Origin: JBBTQE01 sp038065775
GTDB lineage: Bacteria > Patescibacteriota > Patescibacteriia > Magasanikbacterales > GWA2-37-8
DNA: 6,944 nucleotides
Reading direction: 5' to 3'
Assembly (NCBI GenBank): GCA_038065775.1
Contig: JBBTQE010000048.1
Coordinates: 1-6,944 of the forward strand
This document shows, piece by piece, positions 1 to 6,400 of the stretch. Under the pieces are notes generated by a model. It was not told where the DNA came from. It saw only the letters and a program-made list of their open reading frames with translations, and ran no database searches. The translations under genes and the position numbers were made by a program. Within the stretch, counting starts at the first letter, position 1; each line of letters begins with the position of its first letter.

Positions 1-674
1 GCGGCTAATCCTAACATTGAACCTCGAGTTCCGCTGAAAAAAGTTCCTAAAAGAGCGACTAAACCCAGAATGGCTATTACCCATTTCCAAACCTTATCAT
101 TTTCGCGCATGTATAAAAGAAAGGCGGTAAAAAATAAAAATAAACCATAACCACCCACATAAATTGGATTCCCAAGAGTACTCGCTACGCGATAACTGCC
201 TTGATTCAGCAAAAAATTAGGATTTGACACTTGAATAAATCCTATGAGCATTACGGCGGTACCGGCCAGAAGAAAGACCCGGAGAGCGCGTTTCCACTCT
301 GACCAATCCTTCAATACGGCGCTACAAATAAAATAATAAGCTACATAATGGAATATTGTAAACAGTCCTAACATTCTTTCGTGGTTGTCCCAAAAACTAT
401 GATAAGGATCAACTCCGATAAATGTTGATGCTGTGAAGCTTGCTAAAAAAAGAGCCAAAACTACATTTAATGCCGAAAATCTTGGTTTGAATTCATTCCA
501 ATTTATTATCAGCAAAATCAAGTAACAAGCCATCATTAAAGTTACCAGGGATCTAAAAACCAAAATTTTAGGTACTATAAATGGAAAAATGAACGAACTC
601 GGCATAACCACCAACGGAACGAAAAAAGATAAATAAATCAAAAATTTTGCAACTTTTATAATTTTTTGTTTCAT
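1..674 (-). CDS. O-antigen ligase/polymerase-like membrane protein (Wzy_C/WaaL type), 3' part outside window
   Basis: The frame is open from an ATG at 674 to the window edge, giving 224 residues; the C-terminal part is missing. The protein is very hydrophobic, with about six or seven likely membrane segments (roughly residues 10-33, 36-57, 69-87, 101-121, 130-149, 168-188 and 196-214). Recognisable family landmarks are the loop VDPYHSFWDNHERM (88-101), STLGNP followed by YVGGY (165-175), and SGTRGS (214-219), which marks the start of the Wzy_C region. Proteins of this family join or polymerise lipid-linked glycans at the outer face of the cytoplasmic membrane, acting as O-antigen ligases, polymerases or pilin/protein O-glycosylases. 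Which of these applies cannot be told without the C-terminal half. An in-frame stop 13 codons upstream leaves this ATG as the first one available; no clear Shine-Dalgarno precedes it. The gene has its own promoter just after ahcY, so it is probably a separate transcription unit. Confidence 0.8.
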   Translation of the reverse strand, partial: MKQKIIKVAKFLIYLSFFVPLVVMPSSFIFPFIVPKILVFRSLVTLMMACYLILLIINWNEFKPRFSALNVVLALFLASFTASTFIGVDPYHSFWDNHERMLGLFTIFHYVAYYFICSAVLKDWSEWKRALRVFLLAGTAVMLIGFIQVSNPNFLLNQGSYRVASTLGNPIYVGGYGLFLFFTAFLLYMRENDKVWKWVIAILGLVALLGTFFSGTRGSMLGLA

Positions 675-723
675 AAGAAAATAATTCCCGCCTACCGAGA
701 TTTTTATTAATTAACGCTTTGAT

Positions 724-752
724 ATTTTAATTTAAACAGACGGAAATGTCAA
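724..752 (-). promoter_or_regulatory. Sigma70-type promoter for the O-antigen ligase-like gene
   Basis: On the minus strand TTGACA (752-747) is followed after exactly 17 bases by TAAAAT (729-724). This is a perfect -35 box and a five-of-six -10 box at ideal spacing. Transcription would start near 717, giving a leader of about 40 bases before the ATG at 674. The -35 box lies only about ten bases past the ahcY stop codon, so the promoter fills nearly all the space between the two genes. The assignment rests on consensus match only. Confidence 0.7.
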
Positions 753-761
753 ACTATTTGA

Positions 762-2057
762 CTAATATCTATAATGGTCAGGTTTATATGGCCCTTCCGC
801 GGAGATACCTAAATAATCGGCTTGTTTTTGAGTTAATCTTGTAAGCTTCGCTCCCAATTTATTTAGGTGCAAACGCGCCACTTCTTCATCCAAATTCTTA
901 GGCAGAGTATACACTTTTCCGCTTTGGTATTTGTGGCTTTCTCCCCACAAGGAAAGCTGCGCCAGAACTTGATTTGTAAAAGAAGCGCTCATCACAAAAC
1001 TCGGATGGCCATGAGCATTCCCAAGATTTACCAACCGTCCCCGAGAAAGCAATATTAGTGTTTTACCATTCGGCCATGTGAACTTATCAACCTGGGGCTT
1101 AATATTTATTTCCGAAATATCCTTTTGACCTGTCAGCCAAGCAACATCTATTTCACTATCAAAATGACCGATATTGCAAACGATAACATTATCCTTCATC
1201 TCTCCCATGTGTTGACCATTTATGATATCGCAGCAACCGGTGGCAGTTACAAAAATATCACCCATCGGAGCCGCCTCTTCCATCGTAACAACTTCATATC
1301 CTTCCATGGCCGCTTGTAAGGCATTTATTGGATCAACTTCCGTAACCAACACACGAGCGCCGAAGCCGCGCATGCTTTGGGCGCAACCTTTTCCAACATC
1401 TCCGAATCCCGCGATTACAACAATTTTCCCGGCAATCATCACATCGGTGGCGCGCTTAATACCGTCCGCCAAACTTTCTCTGCAACCGTATTTATTATCA
1501 AACTTGGATTTAGTGACCGAATCGTTTACATTTATAGCCACGGTGCCCAATTTGCCTTTTTCCATCATTTGATACAAACGATGCACACCGGTAGTGGTTT
1601 CTTCGGAAAGTCCTTTGATTTCTTTAAGCATCTCCGGATGTTTTTCGTGCACAACCACCGTTAAGTCGCCACCATCATCCAAAAGAAGATTTGGACCTTT
1701 GCCGCCGCTAAATTTTAACGATTCTTCAACGCACCACCAATACTCTTCTTCTGTTTCCCCTTTCCAAGCAAAGACTGGGATACCAGCTTTCGCGATAGTG
1801 GCCGCGGCGGAATCCTGTGTTGAAAAAATATTGCAACTGCTCCATCTTACTTCGGCTCCAAGCTCAACCAGTGTTTCGATTAGCACCGCTGTCTGAATAG
1901 TCATATGGAGACAACCGGCTATGCGAGCGCCTTGCAATGGTTTACTAACCGCATACTTTTTTCTCAAAACCATAAGTCCTGGCATCTCTTTCTCGGCAAT
2001 TTCTATTTCTTTGCGTCCGAGTTCGGCCAAAGATACATCCGCTACTTTGTAGTCCAT
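762..2057 (-). CDS. ahcY: Adenosylhomocysteinase (S-adenosyl-L-homocysteine hydrolase)
   Basis: This cytosolic, NAD-dependent enzyme reversibly splits S-adenosylhomocysteine, the by-product and inhibitor of SAM-dependent methylation, into homocysteine and adenosine. At 431 residues it matches the compact form of the family without the roughly 40-residue insert seen in many bacterial versions. The expected active-site residues are present: H51 and T53 in HMTIQT, D128 in DDGGD, E153 in EETTT, K183, D187, N188 and C192 in the segment TKSKFDNKYGC, and H298 in NIGHFD. The Rossmann NAD-binding motif GFGDVGKG is at 217-224. The C-terminal KPDHYRY (425-431), which reaches into the NAD site of the neighbouring subunit, is intact. 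The start ATG lies 5 bases after the adenosine kinase stop (TAATTTTTATG) with no Shine-Dalgarno, suggesting translational coupling. The upstream kinase consumes its adenosine product. The gene appears complete and functional. Confidence 0.97.
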   Translation of the reverse strand: MDYKVADVSLAELGRKEIEIAEKEMPGLMVLRKKYAVSKPLQGARIAGCLHMTIQTAVLIETLVELGAEVRWSSCNIFSTQDSAAATIAKAGIPVFAWKGETEEEYWWCVEESLKFSGGKGPNLLLDDGGDLTVVVHEKHPEMLKEIKGLSEETTTGVHRLYQMMEKGKLGTVAINVNDSVTKSKFDNKYGCRESLADGIKRATDVMIAGKIVVIAGFGDVGKGCAQSMRGFGARVLVTEVDPINALQAAMEGYEVVTMEEAAPMGDIFVTATGCCDIINGQHMGEMKDNVIVCNIGHFDSEIDVAWLTGQKDISEINIKPQVDKFTWPNGKTLILLSRGRLVNLGNAHGHPSFVMSASFTNQVLAQLSLWGESHKYQSGKVYTLPKNLDEEVARLHLNKLGAKLTRLTQKQADYLGISAEGPYKPDHYRY

Positions 2058-2062
2058 AAAAA

Positions 2063-3010
2063 TTATTTTAAATTAAGAGTTTCGTTGTATGCTTTAAGAT
2101 ACCTACCGCAAAAGTCTTCACGAGTAAATTTGTGTTCTTGAGTTCCATAAGTTTCAATCGCATAGCTGGCGGCCACGCTTCCCATTTGGGCGCATGTCTT
2201 TAAATCGTACTCTTTTTCATAACCAGAAAAAAATCCAGCCCGATACGCATCCCCCGCACCAGTCGGATCATCAAATAATAACGGAGCGCAACTTTTCACT
2301 CCTATACTCTCTCCTTCCGCGGTTAAAATAATGGAACCTTGTTCCCCCAGGGTTGTTATCATTACTTTAGCCGCACTAAGAATTTTTTTAGCATCCCAAC
2401 CTGAACGTTCTTGCAGAAGTTTCATTTCATAATCATTGCCAATCACAAAAAAAGACTGACTGATCATTTTTTGAAGTTCAATCTGATTAAACGCGGTAAT
2501 CTGTTGGCCGGGGTCAAACACTGTTTTATATCCCAACTCATGAGATTCTTTTAGATGCTTAATCATCACTTCTTTTTGAGTGGGCGAAATTAAAACGACG
2601 GAAAACTTTTCTTTTATTTCAGCTATGCACATCTGGCCAGCCAAACCAAGAGGCCCATTATGAAAAGCGGTGATCTGATTGTCATCAGCATCTGTAGTTA
2701 TAAACGCTGACGCGGTTAATTGGTCTTCGTCTATTAAAACATGGTCAGTTTTAATTCCAACCTCATTTAAATATTTTATATAGTCTCCACCGTTACTGCC
2801 AACCGCTGATAAAAGAATCGGATCAGCTCCCAACAGATTGATTGTATATGCGATGTTTCCTGCTGTTCCGCCCCAGCTACGCTCTAGCTGATCAATAATA
2901 AAACACACATTCAAAATATGAATATTTTCCGGCATAATATGATTCTTAAAACTATCCGGAAAATTCATTATGTTGTCATACACTAGCGAACCCGAAACTA
3001 ATACCGACAT
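2063..3010 (-). CDS. adoK: Adenosine kinase, PfkB/ribokinase family (mycobacterial AdoK-like)
   Basis: Predicted to phosphorylate adenosine to AMP with ATP in the cytosol. The 315 residues carry PfkB signatures: an N-terminal substrate-binding region with D12 in GSLVYDNI, the glycine pair and asparagine of GGTAGN (47-52), and the C-terminal signature DDPTGAGDAYRAGF (247-260), whose D254 is the expected catalytic base. The N-terminus (GSLVYDNIMNFPDSF, then MPENIH) and the GTQE near 289-292 resemble, from memory, the bacterial-type adenosine kinase of Mycobacterium tuberculosis (Rv2202c) rather than ribokinase or the eukaryotic-type enzyme. The immediate partner ahcY, which makes adenosine, supports this substrate. 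Another nucleoside or sugar remains possible. An in-frame stop two codons before the ATG fixes the start; no strong Shine-Dalgarno is visible. It begins 32 bases after the tRNA-Ser gene and is probably transcribed with it. Confidence 0.85.
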   Translation of the reverse strand: MSVLVSGSLVYDNIMNFPDSFKNHIMPENIHILNVCFIIDQLERSWGGTAGNIAYTINLLGADPILLSAVGSNGGDYIKYLNEVGIKTDHVLIDEDQLTASAFITTDADDNQITAFHNGPLGLAGQMCIAEIKEKFSVVLISPTQKEVMIKHLKESHELGYKTVFDPGQQITAFNQIELQKMISQSFFVIGNDYEMKLLQERSGWDAKKILSAAKVMITTLGEQGSIILTAEGESIGVKSCAPLLFDDPTGAGDAYRAGFFSGYEKEYDLKTCAQMGSVAASYAIETYGTQEHKFTREDFCGRYLKAYNETLNLK

Positions 3011-3042
3011 ATGTTAGTAGCCACGCTTCAGCATGACGAAGG

Positions 3043-3134
3043 CGGAGAGGGTGGGATTTGAACCCACGGTACAGTTTTAAGGCTGTACAACACATTAGCA
3101 GTGTGCCGCTTTAGACCAACTCAGCCACCTCTCC
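3043..3134 (-). tRNA. tRNA-Ser, anticodon GCU
   Basis: A 92-base class II tRNA folds completely by eye. The acceptor is GGAGAGG (3134-3128) with CCTCTCC (3050-3044) and discriminator G at 3043. The D stem is GCT/AGC. The anticodon arm is GCACA-CTGCTAA-TGTGT with anticodon GCT at 3099-3097. The 22-base variable arm has a 6-bp stem GTACAG/CTGTAC. The T arm is GTGGG-TTCAAAT-CCCAC. The long variable arm and the anticodon identify a serine tRNA reading AGC and AGU. The three bases after the discriminator are CCT, so CCA is not encoded and must be added after transcription. A strong promoter lies just upstream, and adenosine kinase starts 32 bases downstream without a visible terminator between. 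Confidence 0.97.
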
Positions 3135-3154
3135 ATTATGTTTGGATGGCTAAT

Positions 3155-3182
3155 ATTATATCAAAAATCCAAATTAAGTCAA
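3155..3182 (-). promoter_or_regulatory. Sigma70-type extended -10 promoter for tRNA-Ser and probably adoK-ahcY
   Basis: On the minus strand TTGACT (3182-3177) and a perfect TATAAT (3160-3155) are separated by 16 bases, and the -10 is preceded by TG one base away (TGATATAAT), the extended -10 form. The start point would fall near 3148, about 14 bases before the mature tRNA 5' end, so RNase P would remove a short leader. No other promoter is visible between here and adoK, so it probably drives tRNA-Ser, adoK and ahcY together. A 7-base inverted repeat surrounds the -10 box. Confidence 0.75.
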
Positions 3183-3197
3183 CGAGCCGCCCGCTCG
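3183..3197 (-). terminator. Possible terminator hairpin after comF
   Basis: Two bases past the comF stop, the minus strand reads CGAGC-GGGCG-GCTCG, a 5-bp GC-rich stem with a 5-base loop, then TTGACTTAATTT. The position at the end of the operon fits an intrinsic terminator, but the stem is short and the following T-run is interrupted. It directly abuts the -35 box of the tRNA promoter. The hairpin is visible in the sequence; its role as a terminator is a guess. Confidence 0.35.
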
Positions 3198-3199
3198 GG

Positions 3200-3889
3200 T
3201 TATTCTCTCGCCAAAACCAAGCCCCACACCATTTTCGCCCCGCATTTTTTTAAAGTCTTCGCGCATTCTTGCATGGTGGCTCCGGTAGTATAAACATCAT
3301 CAACCAATAAAATATTTTCCGCCGCGGGCGTTTCTCCTTTCCACACAAAAGCGTCAGTCAAATTTTCCCTCCTTTGCGATCCGGAAAGCTTTGCCTGTTG
3401 AACAGTATGCCGTTGCCTGCGCAAATTTGCGCTGTCCATTTTTAAAGCGAATTTTTGTGAAATAATATTTGTCAAAATTTCCGCCTGATTAAATCCCCTT
3501 TCCCTTTGGCGCAAATAATGCAACGGCACTGGAATGATCAGCAAATTCTCCAAATTAAAACCAAACTTCATTTCAGCTTTATCAACAATCTTTCTCCACA
3601 AATGCTCAATATCCCGAATATATTTATATTTAAGATACTTGATCAAAGCGGAAACAGCATTATTTTCACTGTAACGAAAATAAGCTCCAACCCCGTCAAG
3701 ATGCGAATTGGCTGCGCATCCGGCGCAGACTCTTCCGCTATCGGACGGTCGTGAGCACGCCGGGCAAAGATAAACACTTTCAATATTCAGACGACCAAAA
3801 CAATCATCGCACAACCAAACACCCTCTTTCTCGCATTGCACGCAAAAAATCGGGAAAATTAAATTTTTCAAAAAAAGAGCCAGGTTCAT
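3200..3889 (-). CDS. comF: ComF-family phosphoribosyltransferase-like protein with N-terminal zinc finger
   Basis: The 229 residues show the full ComF layout. An N-terminal zinc-ribbon-like region has four CxxC pairs (C16/C19, C27/C30, C42/C45, C55/C58). It is followed by a type I phosphoribosyltransferase fold with the family segment RQRERGFNQAE (127-137) and the PRPP-binding loop ILLVDDVYTTGAT (193-205). In naturally competent bacteria ComF is a cytosolic protein needed for transformation after DNA entry; its biochemical reaction is not settled. A relaxed alternative role in nucleotide or PRPP metabolism cannot be excluded. It is the last gene of the VirB4 operon, 25 bases after the preceding stop, with no clear Shine-Dalgarno. 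Length and motifs are normal for the family, so the gene looks intact. Confidence 0.92.
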   Translation of the reverse strand: MNLALFLKNLIFPIFCVQCEKEGVWLCDDCFGRLNIESVYLCPACSRPSDSGRVCAGCAANSHLDGVGAYFRYSENNAVSALIKYLKYKYIRDIEHLWRKIVDKAEMKFGFNLENLLIIPVPLHYLRQRERGFNQAEILTNIISQKFALKMDSANLRRQRHTVQQAKLSGSQRRENLTDAFVWKGETPAAENILLVDDVYTTGATMQECAKTLKKCGAKMVWGLVLARE

Positions 3890-3914
3890 AGAACAAAATT
3901 CTTGCCGCCCCGGG

Positions 3915-4517
3915 TTATTTCCAACTTATTTTGTCCACAAGCCAATCCTGGCCATTCTTGATTAAGCTGACGGTATAATCCAGATATTTATTTAATGCGC
4001 CGGCCTGTTTCTCTTCAGCCCGCAACGCCTTCAACGCGACAACAGCGCTGTTCTTTTCCCATTTAGACAATTCAGTTGTAATAACCCTGGTTGTAACACC
4101 CATAAATTCCGTGCTTGTTCTTGTTTTGCTTATTATTGAATTAATACTCTTCCAAAGCGCGTCCGTGCTTAAACCCTCAAGATCTTTAATATTTTGATAA
4201 TTGTTTTCCGTGGAATATGTGCCATAGCGCTCAACAAAAATTTTTGCCAGCTGTTTGACCCCGTTCTGTTCATTTTCTAAAGCAGTCGCGCTTTTGATTG
4301 GAATCCCCTCCGGTATCTTAGTTGACTGATCTGAACCGGTTAAATTACCAGCCGAAGTTGCAGTTGCGGGGCTTTCCGTCTTATCCATATTTTCAACTTG
4401 CGTTGATTGCTTCGCGGCTTGTTTTGCCTTATTGCGCATTATCAAAATAATGCTTACGGCTAAAACGGCCAGGATTGCCAAACTAATTATAATAAAAATT
4501 CTTGCTCGCAATGACAT
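3915..4517 (-). CDS. Single-pass membrane protein of unknown function, VirB4-linked
   Basis: I do not recognise this 200-residue protein as a named family. It has a short basic start (MSLRAR), one strong membrane segment at about 7-27 followed by a positively charged RNKAKQAAK, then a Ser/Thr/Gln/Ala-rich linker (about 35-75). A soluble domain of about 120 residues (80-200) ends in DWLVDKISWK. The charge pattern suggests a cytoplasmic N-terminus, with the linker and domain outside the membrane. This layout, one N-terminal anchor plus a small alpha/beta domain next to a VirB4 gene, resembles that of VirB8/TrbF-like inner-membrane components with an NTF2-like fold. That is an inference from architecture and position, not from a seen motif. 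Its ATG follows the virB4 stop by 8 bases with no Shine-Dalgarno, pointing to co-translation with the ATPase. Confidence 0.85.
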   Translation of the reverse strand: MSLRARIFIIISLAILAVLAVSIILIMRNKAKQAAKQSTQVENMDKTESPATATSAGNLTGSDQSTKIPEGIPIKSATALENEQNGVKQLAKIFVERYGTYSTENNYQNIKDLEGLSTDALWKSINSIISKTRTSTEFMGVTTRVITTELSKWEKNSAVVALKALRAEEKQAGALNKYLDYTVSLIKNGQDWLVDKISWK

Positions 4518-4525
4518 ATTTAAAA

Positions 4526-6397
4526 TTAAAGATTATTCTCGGCTTCAAATTGTTTTTTCGCTTTTTCAATTTCAAGCAATTGTTCCGGATTTGTCGTCAC
4601 AATCTGGTCTTCGGTATATGACGCAACAACTTTAATGGCGGCGTGTTTTGAACCGGCAAAAAAGATTCCCTCGCCGATCGCGCTCTCAAGCAACAAATAT
4701 TTTTCTCCTTCCGTTAACATAAAAACTTTCTGGACCAAATCTATCGCCGCGGGAGACTGGCGAAGCAGAAGCTGGAGCGAAGAATTGGTGACGATCGCCT
4801 GTCCATATTGCGAACGCAAAAAATCATTCACATCTTGAGTGATCGTCGTAACGCCAAGGAAATATTTTCTGCATCGTTTAACCAGCGCGTAAATAAAGCG
4901 CGCGCTGTCCTCGTGTTGCATCAGCCACCATGCCTCATCAATCACAAGTATCCTCTTTTTGCTTTCCGAACGAACAACATTCCATATATAATTGACTATC
5001 GCGTAAATCGCGAGAGGCCTCAACTCCTCTTCCAAATCGCGGACGCTATAAACAACCAGCTGATTCTTCATGTCAACATTTGTGGGCGAATTGAACAAAC
5101 CGCTGAATGTTCCTTCCGTAAACTTTTTTAGCTTTAAAACCAAATTCTGCGAGCCTTCCATTCCTTCTAAAATCTCCTGCAAATCCTGAATTATCGGCGG
5201 CTCAACCGTGGCTAAATCGGCTTCAGGCGTTATATCTTTTTTGGCGTAAGTTTCAATAAGCGCTCTGTCCAATACTGAATCCTCCTCCGTGCTTAACCCC
5301 GCAAACATGATTCTCAATAACCCCTTCACAGTTATTACCGCGCTTCGTATAACATCTTCCGTGGAAATTTCCTCGCCGCCGGTCGGCCTTGGTAAATCAA
5401 ACGGGTTGACCTTGCTTTCTGAAGAAAGCGAAATATTGATATACGTTCCGCCGACTGCCTCGCATAGGTGTTTATATTCCATTTCCGGGTCAATCACTAT
5501 AATATCCACCCCCATCATCAATGTTCGCAAAATTTCAAGTTTGATGGCATAACTTTTTCCCGCGCCTGAAGTCGCGAACACAACCATATTCGCGTTCTGC
5601 AAGGAAAATCTGTTAAAAAGTATCAAACTATTGTTGTGGCGATTTATACCATACAAAATACCGTCATCTGAAGTTAATTCCGCCGAAATGAACGGGAAAG
5701 AAGCGGCAATCGGCGATGAATTTAGATTAAAAGTAATCATCAACTCATCATTTGCCAAAGGCAGTGTTGAATTAAACCCTTGCTCTGACTGATATAAAAC
5801 CTTGCGGCTGGAAATTAATTTTGACCCGAAAATATTTTCCACATCTTCGGAAGTTTGATCAAGCGCTTCCTTGGATTTTGCGTATAAAGTCACATAAAAA
5901 GCGAATTGAAAAAAATGTTCAGTGCCTTGAGTCAGGTCGTCTCTTAACTGTTCAATGTCGCGCAAGGCCGTTTCGCGTATCGGATCTCTGGGCGCGCCTT
6001 TTTCAGAATCCGCGCTCAACTGCGCCTCCAGCGCCCCGACCTTGTTGCGGAGCTGTTTAAGAATGATGGCGGATTTCACCGGATAAAAAAACATTCCTAT
6101 ATCCATTGTCAGGGATAAATTTAACACCGGGGAACTCCAGCCAATTGAGATATACCTCGGATAACTGACGACAAAAATCGTGCGGCAAAAAATATCTCCC
6201 AATTTCAAATAATTGGCTTCAATATTAAAGGCGGCCGGAGCTATCAAATCTCGTATGGAAACCGTGCCTTCCCTGTACATCCGCTCTTCTTCAAGAGTAA
6301 CAATTTCCTCGGAAGATTTTTTCTGTATTTTCGCTTCTTCTTTATCTATCGGGTCTTCAGCTGATTTTTTTCCCAATAATGTTGGTTTGAATGCCAT
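4526..6397 (-). CDS. virB4: VirB4/TraC-family type IV secretion ATPase
   Basis: A 623-residue ATPase of the VirB4/TraC/TrbE family, expected on the inside of the cytoplasmic membrane, powering assembly or substrate transfer of a type IV secretion-like machine. The N-terminal domain (about 45-265) includes a charged, probably coiled-coil stretch (110-155). The motor domain begins with the Walker A ATSGAGKSY (275-283; K281, S282), followed by VIDPEMEY (301-308). The Walker B is RILVIDEAWW (482-491; D487, E488), then ITQD (519-522) and LLRQS (544-548), where R546 could be the arginine finger. These are the standard family landmarks in the usual order. It is shorter than classic VirB4 proteins of about 800 residues. 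No membrane helix or relaxase is fused to it. The ATG lies 3 bases after the preceding stop, with a good Shine-Dalgarno inside the upstream gene. Conjugation, DNA uptake or effector export are all possible. Confidence 0.93.
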   Translation of the reverse strand: MAFKPTLLGKKSAEDPIDKEEAKIQKKSSEEIVTLEEERMYREGTVSIRDLIAPAAFNIEANYLKLGDIFCRTIFVVSYPRYISIGWSSPVLNLSLTMDIGMFFYPVKSAIILKQLRNKVGALEAQLSADSEKGAPRDPIRETALRDIEQLRDDLTQGTEHFFQFAFYVTLYAKSKEALDQTSEDVENIFGSKLISSRKVLYQSEQGFNSTLPLANDELMITFNLNSSPIAASFPFISAELTSDDGILYGINRHNNSLILFNRFSLQNANMVVFATSGAGKSYAIKLEILRTLMMGVDIIVIDPEMEYKHLCEAVGGTYINISLSSESKVNPFDLPRPTGGEEISTEDVIRSAVITVKGLLRIMFAGLSTEEDSVLDRALIETYAKKDITPEADLATVEPPIIQDLQEILEGMEGSQNLVLKLKKFTEGTFSGLFNSPTNVDMKNQLVVYSVRDLEEELRPLAIYAIVNYIWNVVRSESKKRILVIDEAWWLMQHEDSARFIYALVKRCRKYFLGVTTITQDVNDFLRSQYGQAIVTNSSLQLLLRQSPAAIDLVQKVFMLTEGEKYLLLESAIGEGIFFAGSKHAAIKVVASYTEDQIVTTNPEQLLEIEKAKKQFEAENNL

Positions 6398-6400
6398 AGA

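Noticed and set aside
675..761. An intrinsic terminator for ahcY
   Set aside because: The only inverted repeat (748-762) is AT-rich with 6-bp arms and is not followed by a T-run; the space is better explained by a promoter.
867..2141. Several plus-strand open frames of 63-116 codons opposite ahcY
   Set aside because: They lie antisense to a strongly conserved enzyme with all active-site residues intact, have no recognisable product, and are frame shadows.
3011..3042. A riboswitch or separate promoter for adoK-ahcY
   Set aside because: Only 32 bases separate the tRNA from adoK, too short for a SAM or SAH riboswitch, and no -10/-35 pair is visible there.
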